Below, one piece after another: positions 43,973 through 53,426 of a stretch of 64,000 bases of DNA (positions are counted from its first letter, which is position 1; the number at the start of each line of letters is the position of its first letter). Made by a program: the position numbers and the translations under genes. Source of the DNA: Tissierella simiarum (GTDB lineage: Bacteria; Bacillota; Clostridia; Tissierellales; Tissierellaceae); NCBI RefSeq assembly GCF_018917865.1, contig NZ_JAHLPM010000006.1:62001-126000 (forward strand). Reading direction: 5' to 3'. Under the pieces are notes generated by a model, which saw nothing but the letters and a program-made list of their open reading frames with translations, was not told where the DNA came from and did no database searches.

Positions 43973-44665
43973 ATGAAATACAAAATATATATTGTAGAAG
44001 ATGATTTATTAATAAGTACTTTATTACAAGAACATATAGATAAGTATGGTTTTGAGGCTAGAACAGCAAATAACTTCGATGATATAATGATTGGCTTTAA
44101 TGAATTCAATCCAAACTTAGTATTACTAGATGTTAATTTGCCTAAGTTTGATGGGTTTTATTGGTGCAGAAAAATAAGACAACAATCAAAAATTCCTATA
44201 ATATTTATATCAGCAAGGGACAGTGGAATGGATCAAGTGATGGCTTTAGAAAGCGGAGCAGATGATTATATAACTAAACCTTTTTATTATGATGTTGTTA
44301 TTGCTAAGATAAAGAGTCAAATAAGAAGAGCCTTCGGTGACTACGCAGCCAAATCAGAGGAAAGAATCGTTGAAGTTGAAGGTCTTAAGTTTTATCCAGA
44401 AAGATCAGAAGTAGAATTTAAAAATGAGAAATTAATTATAACTAAAAGAGAAGGTATATTGCTGGAATGTCTTATGAGTAAATATCCTAAAGTTGTGGGA
44501 AGAGATTTGCTTTTAGAAAAGATATGGGATGATTTGGAGTTCGTAGAGGAGAATACTTTAAGTGTTAATATTAGCAGAGTACGCAAAAGACTGCAGGCTC
44601 TAGGAATAGACAAGGGAATAGAAACAATAAGAGGGTCAGGTTATAGATTAAATAAAACTTGGTAG
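43973..44665 (+). CDS. BceR-like OmpR-family response regulator (module 2)
   Basis: A 230-residue regulator: Asp53 in VLLDVNLPKFDGFYWC, Lys in YITKPFYYDV, and a winged-helix DNA-binding domain (LIITKREGILLECLM... LSVNISRVRKRLQALG). It shares FDGFYWC with the first Bce regulator, so the two modules are paralogous. AGGAGG lies about 8 bases before the ATG. It stands 12 bases before its kinase gene. Confidence 0.92.
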   Translation: MKYKIYIVEDDLLISTLLQEHIDKYGFEARTANNFDDIMIGFNEFNPNLVLLDVNLPKFDGFYWCRKIRQQSKIPIIFISARDSGMDQVMALESGADDYITKPFYYDVVIAKIKSQIRRAFGDYAAKSEERIVEVEGLKFYPERSEVEFKNEKLIITKREGILLECLMSKYPKVVGRDLLLEKIWDDLEFVEENTLSVNISRVRKRLQALGIDKGIETIRGSGYRLNKTW

Positions 44666-44677
44666 TGAGGAGTAAGT

Positions 44678-45667
44678 ATGAAATTGTTTTTGAAGCATAA
44701 CAAAGAGTATATAACTATATATTTTTTAAGTTTAGCTCTTACAATAATATACTCTAATCTTAATGGATTTATAGGATTTAGTGAGATTATTTATATATTT
44801 ATGTTTAATACCTTTATTTTGCTGTGCTTTCTAGCTTTTAGATATTATCAAAACAGACAATTATACCGGTTGCTAGAGGGTGGGGTCACTGATTTAAATA
44901 ATGTTTTTTTAGATTTTGGTACTTCAGATTTAAGTCAGAGTATTTCACAGGTATTAAAAGATTTGCACAGCTTATATGAAGCTCAAATTCAAAAAGGAGA
45001 TAAACTTCATAAGGAACATTTAAGGTTTATAAATCAGTGGGTGCATCAAATGAAGACCCCTCTTTCAGCAATACAGCTGATACTTCAAGAATTTGAAGGA
45101 GAAGAGAAATATGATAACATGCAAGATGAGGTCAATAAGTTAAAGGAAGGATTAAGAATGGTGTTACATTTCGCTAGACTAAATTCTTTCCAAAAGGATT
45201 TTTTAGTAGAAAGAATTTCTTTAAAGCAACTGACTCGGGATATTGTAAATGAAGAAAAGAAGATTTTTATAAGGAATAGAATAATACCAAGAATTGAGAT
45301 AGATGAGAGTATTGAAGTTTATAGTGATGCTAAGTGGTTAAAGTTTGTGTTAGGGCAGCTCATTATTAATGGAGTAAAATATTCTAAGGGTAAAGGAAAA
45401 GAATTAATTATAAATGCGTCTGAAAATGAAAAAGAGATTAGACTGAATATTATTGATAAAGGAATAGGAATTCCTGTGAAAGATATAAAAAGGGTATTTG
45501 ATCCTTTCTTTACAGGAGAAAATGGACGTAAATATGGAGAGTCTACCGGTATGGGATTATATATAACTAAGGAGGTGTCCAAAAATTTGGGACACGAAGT
45601 AGAAATACAATCTACTGTTGATGAGGGGACAATGGTTACAATTAAATTTAAAAAGGCAAATGGATAG
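44678..45667 (+). CDS. BceS-like intramembrane-sensing histidine kinase (module 2)
   Basis: A 329-residue kinase with two membrane helices (about 11-28 and 34-56) joined by a very short loop and no external sensor. The phospho-accepting His123 is in INQWVHQMKTPLSAIQL. HATPase boxes: QLIINGVKYS, IIDKGIGIPV and ESTGMGLYI. The terminator at 45650-45690 overlaps its last codons, so uppP downstream has separate expression. Confidence 0.92.
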   Translation: MKLFLKHNKEYITIYFLSLALTIIYSNLNGFIGFSEIIYIFMFNTFILLCFLAFRYYQNRQLYRLLEGGVTDLNNVFLDFGTSDLSQSISQVLKDLHSLYEAQIQKGDKLHKEHLRFINQWVHQMKTPLSAIQLILQEFEGEEKYDNMQDEVNKLKEGLRMVLHFARLNSFQKDFLVERISLKQLTRDIVNEEKKIFIRNRIIPRIEIDESIEVYSDAKWLKFVLGQLIINGVKYSKGKGKELIINASENEKEIRLNIIDKGIGIPVKDIKRVFDPFFTGENGRKYGESTGMGLYITKEVSKNLGHEVEIQSTVDEGTMVTIKFKKANG

Positions 45668-45690
45668 GTAACTATTTATTTGCCTTTTTT
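45650..45690 (+). terminator. Terminator overlapping the end of the module 2 kinase gene
   Basis: AAAAAGGCAAAT (45650-45661) pairs with ATTTGCCTTTTT (45678-45689) and is followed by T and A residues. It lies across the stop codon. Confidence 0.75.
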
Positions 45691-45735
45691 AAGCATAAAA
45701 TCTTACATGCATGTCACATTCCCGTAAGCTTCGTA

Positions 45736-45775
45736 GATAGCAGTATATGCATTATTATTATAAACTATTGCTATC
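45736..45775 (+). promoter_or_regulatory. Leader hairpin before uppP
   Basis: GATAGCAGTA pairs with TATTGCTATC (one G-U pair) just before the AAAGGAGAG ribosome site of uppP. It may mark the regulator region or stabilise the mRNA; function not established. Confidence 0.4.
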
Positions 45776-45799
45776 AGTTTTAAAGGAGAGTGATATCTA

Positions 45800-46648
45800 A
45801 TGGATATAATTTTTATATTAAAGGCTATTATAATTGCTATAGTAGAGGGTTTAACTGAATTTATACCGGTATCTTCTACAGGTCACATGATATTAGTAGG
45901 ATGGGCAATTGGCTTCGACGGAGAATTTGCTAAGATGTTTGAAGTTGTAATTCAGCTTGGAGCCATAATGGCAGTAGTTGTTTTGTATTGGAAAAAGATT
46001 GAGGAGAGTATAGTTGAATTCTTTAGCTTTATATTTACCCAGGGAAAAAAAGGAGAAACAGGTTTTAGATTTGGAATAAATGTTATTGTGGCGTCTATTC
46101 CTATGGCTATTGTGGGATTGATGTTTTACGATAAAATAAAATCAAAGTTCATACCTGAAGCTGTTATAGTTGGTTTTATAGTTGGAGGAGTATTATTAAT
46201 AATACTTGAGAAGATATATAGAAATAAGGCTCGTAAGGTAGAAGACATAGATAATATGACACCAGGACAAGCAATTAAGGTGGGTTTGTTACAGCTTTTG
46301 GCTTTATGGCCGGGAATGTCAAGAAGTGCTTCTACAATCATGGGTGGATGGATTGCAGGCCTATCTACACCCATAGCGGCAGAGTTTTCATTCTTCATAG
46401 CTATTCCAGCAATGATAGGTTCTTCCGGAAAGGACTTATTTGAATTTGACTACTCCATAATGACACCAACTCTATGGATTGCATTAATTTCTGGATTTAT
46501 TGTAGCTTTTTTAGTAGCTTTAATAGTTATGAAAAAGTTTGTGGACTTTCTGAAAAAGAAACCACTGAAGGGGTTTGCGTTATATAGAATAGCAGTAGGG
46601 ATTTTACTAGGAATATTAGTATTAACTAGGATTATAACTTTAACATAA
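45800..46648 (+). CDS. uppP: Undecaprenyl-diphosphate phosphatase (UppP/BacA)
   Basis: A 282-residue membrane phosphatase with about eight helices. Both active-site motifs are intact: EGLTEFIPVSSTGHM near residues 16-30 and LWPGMSRSASTIMGG near 172-186. It removes a phosphate from undecaprenyl pyrophosphate to recycle the cell-wall lipid carrier; extra copies give bacitracin resistance. Here it sits between a BceS-like kinase and BceAB-like ABC genes (14-base gap to the ATPase gene), so it is probably induced with them. Confidence 0.95.
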   Translation: MDIIFILKAIIIAIVEGLTEFIPVSSTGHMILVGWAIGFDGEFAKMFEVVIQLGAIMAVVVLYWKKIEESIVEFFSFIFTQGKKGETGFRFGINVIVASIPMAIVGLMFYDKIKSKFIPEAVIVGFIVGGVLLIILEKIYRNKARKVEDIDNMTPGQAIKVGLLQLLALWPGMSRSASTIMGGWIAGLSTPIAAEFSFFIAIPAMIGSSGKDLFEFDYSIMTPTLWIALISGFIVAFLVALIVMKKFVDFLKKKPLKGFALYRIAVGILLGILVLTRIITLT

Positions 46649-46662
46649 TAGGAGTGAATAGA

Positions 46663-47409
46663 ATGGGAATTTTGGAGGTAAGTAATTTAAGTAAAGTATA
46701 TGGAAATAAGGTATTATTCAGTGCATTAAATAATATAAGTTTTTCTATAGAAGATGGTGAATTTGTAGGGATTATGGGGCCATCAGGAAGCGGTAAGACA
46801 ACACTGTTAAATATGGTTTCAACAGTAGATAAACCAACCTCAGGAGAAATAACAATAAAAAATAAAAATCCTTTAAGGCTGCAGGGGGATGAACTTGCCT
46901 TATTTAGAAGGAGAGAACTAGGCTTTGTATTTCAAGATTTCAATCTGCTTGATACCTTAACTGTGGGAGAAAATATAGTACTTCCACTTACACTAGATGG
47001 TATACCGGTTAAAAAACAGGATGATGAGCTTAACAGAATATCCAAGATACTTGGAATAGAGGATTTGCTAAATAAGAGAACATTTGAAATATCTGGGGGA
47101 GAAGCTCAAAGAACAGCAATCGCACGAGCATTAATTCATAATCCTACTTTATTATTAGCAGATGAACCTACTGGCAACTTGGATTCTAAAGCAGCTAAAA
47201 CAGTAATGGAATTGTTTGAAAAAATAAATGAAAAGGAAAAAGTAACTACAATTATGGTAACCCATGACCCTCTATCTGCCAGCTATTGCAGCAGAATTTT
47301 ATTTATAAAAGATGGAGCTATATATAATGAGATTTATAGAGGGGACAGCAGACAGCAGTTTTATCAGGAAATTATTGATGTGCTTGCACTGTTGGGAGGT
47401 AGTAACTAA
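46663..47409 (+). CDS. BceA-like ABC transporter ATP-binding protein (module 2)
   Basis: A 248-residue ATPase: Walker A GPSGSGKT, Q-loop FVFQDFNLLDTL, signature ISGGEAQRTAIARAL, Walker B LLLADEPTGNLDSKA and His in VTHDPLSASYC. The signature carries Ile and Glu-Ala variations typical of Bce-type ATPases. ATG 46663 is preferred over GTG 46654 because AGGAG lies 8 bases before it. The stop overlaps the permease start (TAATG). Confidence 0.93.
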   Translation: MGILEVSNLSKVYGNKVLFSALNNISFSIEDGEFVGIMGPSGSGKTTLLNMVSTVDKPTSGEITIKNKNPLRLQGDELALFRRRELGFVFQDFNLLDTLTVGENIVLPLTLDGIPVKKQDDELNRISKILGIEDLLNKRTFEISGGEAQRTAIARALIHNPTLLLADEPTGNLDSKAAKTVMELFEKINEKEKVTTIMVTHDPLSASYCSRILFIKDGAIYNEIYRGDSRQQFYQEIIDVLALLGGSN

Positions 47410-49301
47410 TGAATCTTAGAGAGTTTGCAACTAAAAATGTGCAGAGAAATGCAAAAGCATATTTTGCATACTTTTTAAGCAGCACCATATCGGCAGCCTT
47501 ATTATTCTCTTTTACTATGCTCATATTTCACCCCGATTTTAAGGTAAGTTTATTTCCTCAGCACATAAAAAATTCATTTTATGTGACAACGGTAATTGCA
47601 TATCTATTTTTATGTTTCTTTGTATTTTATTCCATAAGTGTTTTTCTTAAAAGTAGGTATAAAGAATTTGGAATACTTTACATTATAGGTGCTTCAAAAA
47701 AGCTAGTACAAAAGATGATACGTATTGAAAATATGCTTATTAGTTCAGTAGCAGCAGTTGCAGGCATATTGCTGGGATTAATTTTCTCTAAGATACTTTT
47801 AGCTGCCAGCGGAAAGCTTTTAGGATATAATGCACTAAAGTTTTATTTCCCTGTTAAAGCCATGATTATTACTTTTAGTGCTTTTGTAATAATTGGAATA
47901 GTAATTTCAACTTTTTGCACATTTATTATAAAAGAAGATAAAGTTTTAAATTTAATAAAGGGAACTAAAAGACCAAGACCTGAACCAAAAGCCTCTATTA
48001 TTCTTGCTATCATATGTATAGTGCTTTTAGCTGTAGGATACTTTCTATCAGTTACAAGCAGTATAAAAACAATAACTCATAGAATAATACCTGTAACTAC
48101 AATGGTTGTTGTTGCCACTTATTTATTATTTTCTCAATTGAGCGTGTTTGTAATCAAATTACTAAAGAGAAATAGAAACTTATATATGAAAAAAACTACA
48201 ATGCTTTGGGTTTCAAATTTATTATACAGGATAAAAGATAATACCAGAATGTTTTTCCTAATAACAATAACTTCAACGGTTGCCCTTTCAGCAATAGGAT
48301 CAGTATATGCTTATTGGAGAGATAAGGAATACCAAATAAGCAGAGAATTTCCACAAGCGTTTTTCTTTTCTAATACTTATGAGAATAAAGATGAAGTTGA
48401 TTTAAAAGCTGATTTTATTGAAAATTCACTGAGAGCTCAAGGGATATCTTACACTAAAGCTAATGACGAAATAAAGTTTGTTATTCCTAATGGGGACATA
48501 GATGAAGTAGTTATAATTAACGAAACTTCCTATAAAAAATTAGCATCAACACTGGCTTTAAATACTATTCCCTTTAATGAGCGTGAAACTATAAAGTATT
48601 CATCTTTCTCTGCAGATAAAAGAAAAAATATTAGACTGAACAACATAAAACTGGAGGTTACAAAAGAGAGTGATAAAGGAATACTTCCGGCAATTTATAG
48701 AGATGTAAATGTAGTTAATTATAGAGATGTATATGTAGTTAAAGATGAGGTATATGAAAGGATAGATGGTGTTAAGTACTATTTTGGAGCATTAAATGTA
48801 GAGGATTATAAGGATACATTAGATATATGCGAAAATTTTTATAATAACTTTGAAAGTATTGACGAAAATAATAAGTTGTATAATAATTTCTTGAAAGCAT
48901 ATATACTAGAAAGTACAAAAATAGCTTATGGGGTACTTTTGTTCAGTACAATATTTATCGGGCTTATATTCTTTGTAACAACGGGAAGCTTCTTGTATAA
49001 CAAGTGCTATATGGATATTATAGAGGATAAAACTAAATACAAACAGTTAAATAAAATAGGCTTAACTTTTAAAGAAATAAAAAAGATACTAAACATTGAA
49101 ATAGGGGTACTATTTTTGCTTCCTTATATAGTTGCTGTAGTGCACTTTGCATTTGCTATAAGTGCATTAAAATATAGTTTGGGCATCGAAATAACTGTCC
49201 CAGCATTGCAGGTGATAGGAATTATGTTAATCGTTCAAATTATATATTTCTTCATTATTAGAAAAAACTACTTGCTAGAGATGAAAAAAAGTTTAATATA
49301 A
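47409..49301 (+). CDS. BceB-like ABC transporter permease (module 2)
   Basis: A 630-residue permease with about ten helices and a large extracellular domain (residues about 310-510) before the last three. KSRYKEFGILYIIGAS after the second helix is the conserved coupling region. Its layout matches the module 1 permease although the sequences have diverged strongly. A GGGAGG site lies within the end of the ATPase gene. It probably removes a peptide antibiotic such as bacitracin from lipid carriers. Confidence 0.92.
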   Translation: MNLREFATKNVQRNAKAYFAYFLSSTISAALLFSFTMLIFHPDFKVSLFPQHIKNSFYVTTVIAYLFLCFFVFYSISVFLKSRYKEFGILYIIGASKKLVQKMIRIENMLISSVAAVAGILLGLIFSKILLAASGKLLGYNALKFYFPVKAMIITFSAFVIIGIVISTFCTFIIKEDKVLNLIKGTKRPRPEPKASIILAIICIVLLAVGYFLSVTSSIKTITHRIIPVTTMVVVATYLLFSQLSVFVIKLLKRNRNLYMKKTTMLWVSNLLYRIKDNTRMFFLITITSTVALSAIGSVYAYWRDKEYQISREFPQAFFFSNTYENKDEVDLKADFIENSLRAQGISYTKANDEIKFVIPNGDIDEVVIINETSYKKLASTLALNTIPFNERETIKYSSFSADKRKNIRLNNIKLEVTKESDKGILPAIYRDVNVVNYRDVYVVKDEVYERIDGVKYYFGALNVEDYKDTLDICENFYNNFESIDENNKLYNNFLKAYILESTKIAYGVLLFSTIFIGLIFFVTTGSFLYNKCYMDIIEDKTKYKQLNKIGLTFKEIKKILNIEIGVLFLLPYIVAVVHFAFAISALKYSLGIEITVPALQVIGIMLIVQIIYFFIIRKNYLLEMKKSLI

Positions 49302-49436
49302 TAAATAAGATATACAGAAAATTACTGATTTATACTTATATTAAATATATTCTATTTATTTTGCGAACCAATTTAATATAGGAAACCCTATCATAAAAAA
49401 TAAGTAAAAATTTTTATTTTTTCTATAAATGTGTGA

Positions 49437-49465
49437 AGACCTCTTTAGATTAGAGGTCTATTTTT
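49437..49465 (+). terminator. Intrinsic terminator after the second Bce module
   Basis: AGACCTCT/AGAGGTCT stem, 7-base loop, then ATTTTTAT. Confidence 0.8.
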
Positions 49466-49579
49466 ATATTCTTGATTTTTCTGTTATGACCCAGTATGAT
49501 TATATCTGGAAACATTTTGAGCAGCTAGATATCTAAACATTAAAGTTTACAACTTCATTTCAGAAAAGGAGATAATTAC

Positions 49580-50197
49580 ATGTCTAAAACAAAAAAAATA
49601 GCAATGATTTTATTAAGTATACTTTTAGTAGGTTCAATTACGGGATGTGGTGAAAAAAAACCTCGATTTGAGCCATTACATATGAGTGTAGATGGTACTG
49701 AGATTTTACTTGGAGAAGCAACATTACAAACCTTTATTGATGCAGGGTATAAAGTAACATTAGATAGAAACTTAAAACAAGATATTGCAGGAGGGACAAT
49801 GCCAGCTATGACTTATGATGTAGCAGCTTATGTAAGTAAGGACAATGACATAGTGGGCATGGTAGGCTTTTTAAATAATACAAAAGATATTATTCCTCTT
49901 GAAGAATGTATCGTTAATGAATACGAGATAAAATATAAAGATCCATCAAGTAGTGCAAGCTATAATACAGACAATATTCTAGTAGATGGTGTTAACTTAA
50001 AAGGGATGCAAGTAGAAGATGTAAAAAAGGCGTTCGAAGGGAAAGGAGAAGATTTTAAAGAATTTGAGAATCCAGATGGAAGTGTTGGTGTTATATCTTT
50101 TGAAATAGACAAGGTTAATATAAGTGTAAGCTTCGATTATACGACAAGGGAAGCAACGACTACTGACATAAAGATTTTCTTAACATATTTTGAATAA
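49580..50197 (+). CDS. Small lipoprotein of unknown function
   Basis: A 205-residue protein with signal peptide and lipobox SITGC (Cys at about residue 23). The mature part has two similar-looking halves, each with a short helix that begins G(E/M)ATLQTFIDAGYKV or GMQVEDVKKAFEGKG, suggesting repeated small domains. Surface-anchored. AAAAGGAG precedes the ATG. It stands alone between two terminators. No family recognised. Confidence 0.78.
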   Translation: MSKTKKIAMILLSILLVGSITGCGEKKPRFEPLHMSVDGTEILLGEATLQTFIDAGYKVTLDRNLKQDIAGGTMPAMTYDVAAYVSKDNDIVGMVGFLNNTKDIIPLEECIVNEYEIKYKDPSSSASYNTDNILVDGVNLKGMQVEDVKKAFEGKGEDFKEFENPDGSVGVISFEIDKVNISVSFDYTTREATTTDIKIFLTYFE

Positions 50198-50368
50198 ATA
50201 TTAAAATTATTAAACCAGTTAATATAATGTATAAAAATAATTTTTAGTTATTTTAAGCTCTCGAAATGGTAATTATCAGTGAATATAATCTTAAATATTT
50301 TAAAGGTTCACTTATACTAATATAGTAGACATATTTTATTGATGAATTGTTCTATATATTAATTAATC

Positions 50369-50408
50369 AAAGAGCTGTTTCCACAGCTGTTTCCACAGCT
50401 CTTTTTCA
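50369..50408 (+). terminator. Terminator with a duplicated loop
   Basis: AGAGCTG/CAGCTCT stem followed by TTTTTC. The stem-loop contains the 12-base unit AGCTGTTTCCAC twice in tandem (50373-50384, 50385-50396), probably a replication-slippage duplication. Confidence 0.75.
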
Positions 50409-50580
50409 TATTTTTTACTTAATTAAATAAAAAATTAAGTACTAAGTATGATGAAAATATAAATATAGTGAAAGTTTTAGACTAGGCATCTATCTTTAAA
50501 GATGGATGTTCTTTTATTTAAATATAAAATTCTATCTAAAAGTTCTAGAAATCTAATATTACTCTTGCTTTTCTTTTACA

Positions 50581-50623
50581 TATCTATATAATATATATCA
50601 ATGCGATATATATTATATAGATA
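50581..50623 (+). promoter_or_regulatory. PadR operator: 19-bp-arm perfect palindrome
   Basis: The arm TATCTATATAATATATATC (50581-50599) and its exact complement (50605-50623) flank a 5-base centre. It ends 35 bases before the PadR start and lies where the promoter should be. No T-run follows, so an operator is more likely than a terminator. Confidence 0.7.
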
Positions 50624-50657
50624 CACAGTCGCTAAAGACTAGAGAGGAATGATAAAA

Positions 50658-51176
50658 GTGATAAAGTTTATAATCCTAGGTTTTTTAACCTATAAAGAAT
50701 TAACAGGGTATGATATAAAGCAGATAATGGCTCAAAGTACTTCAAACTTTATGAATGCAAGCTTTGGAAGTATTTATCCTGCATTGAATAAATTAGAAAA
50801 TGATGGATTAATAAGTTCCAAGAAGGTCATAGAAAATGGGAAATATAAGAAGATATATACTATTAATGAAACTGGAGAGGATATATTTATTAAATGGCTG
50901 GAAGAGCCTATAGACTTTATGAGATCCTATGAAGATATTCTTGTCAAAATATTTTTTTATGAAAAACTTCCCAAAGAAAAAGCTTCAAAGCTTATAGAAC
51001 AACTTATTGAAGATGTTAATAAAAAGTTAGAAGAACTTGAAAAACTTGAAACTGAAATTAAGTGTGAAGCAGGATATTTTGAGATGTCAACACTTTATTT
51101 TGGAATAGATCATTTAAAATTCATGGTTGGTTGGTACGAAAAGTTTTTAGATGATTTAAATAAAAGTGGGAGGTAG
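50658..51176 (+). CDS. PadR family transcriptional regulator
   Basis: About 172 residues. The N-terminal PadR winged helix (FIILGFLTYKELTGYDIKQ, SFGSIYPALNKLENDGLI) is followed by a C-terminal helical dimerisation domain (VNKKLEELEKLETEIK). GTG 50658 is preferred to ATG 50649, which lies against the AGAGGA ribosome site. It lies 6 bases before two flavodoxin-fold genes. PadR proteins are repressors released by phenolic or other small ligands; the long palindrome upstream is the expected target. Confidence 0.88.
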   Translation: MIKFIILGFLTYKELTGYDIKQIMAQSTSNFMNASFGSIYPALNKLENDGLISSKKVIENGKYKKIYTINETGEDIFIKWLEEPIDFMRSYEDILVKIFFYEKLPKEKASKLIEQLIEDVNKKLEELEKLETEIKCEAGYFEMSTLYFGIDHLKFMVGWYEKFLDDLNKSGR

Positions 51177-51182
51177 TTAGAA

Positions 51183-51755
51183 ATGAAGGCATTGATACTT
51201 AATGGTGCATTAAAAGGAGATAAAAGCATGACAACAATAAATAAACTTGCTGAGGAGATACTCATTGAACAAGGTCATGAAGTAGAATCTATATTACTTC
51301 ATGAAAAGGAAATAGGAGAATGCATAGGCTGTTTTGGTTGTTGGGTAAAATCTCCTGGAATCTGTGTGATAGATGATTATGGACGGATACTTACAGAAAC
51401 TATTATTAACAGAGATATAGTAATTTATCTTACTCCTGTTGTATATGGTGGATATTCATCTGAGTTAAAGAAAGCTTTAGATAGGACCATTCCTTTACTT
51501 CTTCCCTTTTTTAAAAAAATTAATGGAGAAGTACATCATAAAGAACGGTATAAAAGCTATCCAAATGTAATTGTATTAGGCATAATGTCACATGAAGATA
51601 ATGAGATGGAAGAAATATTTAATAGTCTTATTAAAAGAAATAGCTTAAATTGGTACAATTCTTTTAGTGGAGGAACCATAAAGAATATTTCAGGAAAGGA
51701 TATTAAATATCAATTAAAAGAAAAGTTAAATATTATGGAGGTAAGAACATGTTAA
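51183..51755 (+). CDS. Flavodoxin-fold NAD(P)H-dependent oxidoreductase 1
   Basis: A 190-residue FMN-reductase-family protein. The phosphate loop is LILNGALKGDKSMTT, and CIGCFGCWVKSPGICVIDD is the Cys-rich segment of the iron-sulfur-flavoprotein-like subgroup, with CxxCxxC. TPVVYGGYSSELKKALDR is the FMN/dimer motif. It probably reduces quinones, flavin or nitro compounds. The 3' end overlaps the next gene by 7 bases. Confidence 0.85.
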   Translation: MKALILNGALKGDKSMTTINKLAEEILIEQGHEVESILLHEKEIGECIGCFGCWVKSPGICVIDDYGRILTETIINRDIVIYLTPVVYGGYSSELKKALDRTIPLLLPFFKKINGEVHHKERYKSYPNVIVLGIMSHEDNEMEEIFNSLIKRNSLNWYNSFSGGTIKNISGKDIKYQLKEKLNIMEVRTC

Positions 51756-52426
51756 ATGAAAAAAAGGCTTTGCTATTGATAGGAAGCCCTAAATTAAAGA
51801 AAAGTACCTCTGAATCATTAGGAAACTATTTATTAGAAGGCTTATGTAAAAATGGATATCGATGTAACAAACTTCATATACTTTCTACACTAAAAAATGA
51901 TGTAAAAGAACTTTTTTATAATATTAATGATACTGATATACTTATAATTTCTTCTCCTTTATATGTAGATAGTCTGCCATCACCGTTAATTAGGGCTTTT
52001 GAGCTTATAGGTCAAAATAGAGAGGAAAGGGAAAATGTTAAAAATCAAAGTATGATTTCTATTGTAAATAGTGGGTTTCCTGAATCTTTTCATAATGACA
52101 CTGCCCTTAAGATATGTAAGAATTTTGCACATAAAGCTGATTTTCAGTGGCTCGGTGGATTTGCTATGGGAGGTGGACCTGCAATAAATGGTATGCCTAT
52201 TAAGGATTTAGGAGGTATGACTAGAAATATAGTAAAAGCTCTAGATATAGCTCTAGATGCTATAGCTAATAACAAAAGTATTCCTCTGGAAGCTACTAAT
52301 ATGATGTCAAGTAATTTAATACCTACATGGTTATATACATTAATAGCGGATAAAGGTTGGAAAACTCAAGCTAAGAAATTTAATGCACATAAAAATTTAT
52401 ATGCAAAGCCCTATATAAAGGGATAG
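51749..52426 (+). CDS. Flavodoxin-fold NAD(P)H-dependent oxidoreductase 2
   Basis: A 225-residue protein with flavodoxin phosphate loop LIGSPKLKKSTS and SSPLYVDSLPSPLIRAFELI. The C-terminal half (NFAHKADFQWLGGFAMGGGPAIN) differs from protein 1. It lacks the CxxCxxC motif. AUG overlaps the end of the first flavodoxin gene behind GGAGG, so the pair is translationally coupled and may form a heteromer. Electron donors and substrates are unknown. Confidence 0.82.
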   Translation: MLNEKKALLLIGSPKLKKSTSESLGNYLLEGLCKNGYRCNKLHILSTLKNDVKELFYNINDTDILIISSPLYVDSLPSPLIRAFELIGQNREERENVKNQSMISIVNSGFPESFHNDTALKICKNFAHKADFQWLGGFAMGGGPAINGMPIKDLGGMTRNIVKALDIALDAIANNKSIPLEATNMMSSNLIPTWLYTLIADKGWKTQAKKFNAHKNLYAKPYIKG

Positions 52427-52571
52427 AGAATATTATAGTTAAAATTATAGATTTAAATAAATTAATTTATTTAAATAATATATTTTTTAGATCTATTATG
52501 GCATGGAAACTATACTTATGGAGGACTAAAATAAATATAATGTAAAAATTTTATTAGATCAATTCTATAGA

Positions 52572-52625
52572 AAAGAGGCTGTAGCCAAAACGATTTTTAA
52601 ATCATTTTAAGGAAGCCTCTTTATT
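52572..52625. terminator. Bidirectional terminator
   Basis: AAAGAGGCT pairs with AGCCTCTTT, with an inner GATTT/AAATC hairpin, between the convergent flavodoxin and HAD units. Confidence 0.75.
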
Positions 52626-52634
52626 AATCTATAT

Positions 52635-53324
52635 CTATTTTTCAAGTACATCCTTAAGTTCCATCAGACTAAAGATCTCATAAGTGGGTTTTATTTCAGT
52701 ATTATTTATAATCTTATTAGAATTAAACCAACATGTGTCTATACCAAAATTTATTCCACCTTGTATATCAGATGTTAAGCTATCTCCTACTATTAATACT
52801 TTGCTCTTGTCATTATGCTTTATATTGTTTAAAGCATGTTCAAATATTTTAGGATTTGGTTTTGATACTCCGACCTCCTCGGATATCACTATATTCTCAA
52901 AATATTTTGATATAATAGATTTTCTTATTCTATTATCCTGAACATCCGTAAGACCATTAGTAATTATAATAAGTTGATGATCTTTGTGAAGACTTTCTAT
53001 AAGGCGTATACTATCATCATATAAGAATGATGAATAGGATAGATGCTTCATATATGATTTCGCAAATTTATTTTCATCAAATCCAGCATTTAACCTATCA
53101 GATAATCTTCTAAATCTTTCAACCTTTAATTTTTTCTGAGTAATGAGTCCACTCTCAAACTCTTTCCATATAGCTGTATTTATATCCTTATATATTTTCA
53201 AATGATAATTTTCATCATATTCTATATTAAATTCAAGCATAGTATTTTTAAGAGCATCTTTTTCAGACTTTTTAAAATCAAATAAAGTCTCATCTGCATC
53301 AAATATTATAATCTCGTATTTCAT
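52635..53324 (-). CDS. YjjG-like HAD phosphatase (noncanonical pyrimidine nucleotidase)
   Basis: A 229-residue HAD hydrolase. Motif I is FDADETLFDF with the nucleophile Asp, motif II is IITNGLTDVQ, motif III Lys is in GVSKPNPKIFEHAL and motif IV is VGDSLTSDIQGG. The cap and ITNGLTDVQDNRI match YjjG-type nucleotidases, which clean up noncanonical nucleotides. The minus-strand fragment at 32470-32610 is a decayed second copy. GGAGG precedes the ATG. Confidence 0.9.
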   Translation of the reverse strand: MKYEIIIFDADETLFDFKKSEKDALKNTMLEFNIEYDENYHLKIYKDINTAIWKEFESGLITQKKLKVERFRRLSDRLNAGFDENKFAKSYMKHLSYSSFLYDDSIRLIESLHKDHQLIIITNGLTDVQDNRIRKSIISKYFENIVISEEVGVSKPNPKIFEHALNNIKHNDKSKVLIVGDSLTSDIQGGINFGIDTCWFNSNKIINNTEIKPTYEIFSLMELKDVLEK

Positions 53325-53426
53325 AATAGTCCTCCTATATAATTAGTTTTGATAATTCTATAATATAACTTGTAGGCACTTGACCCAACTTTATAAATAA
53401 AATACAATATTTATATAAATTTGCAT

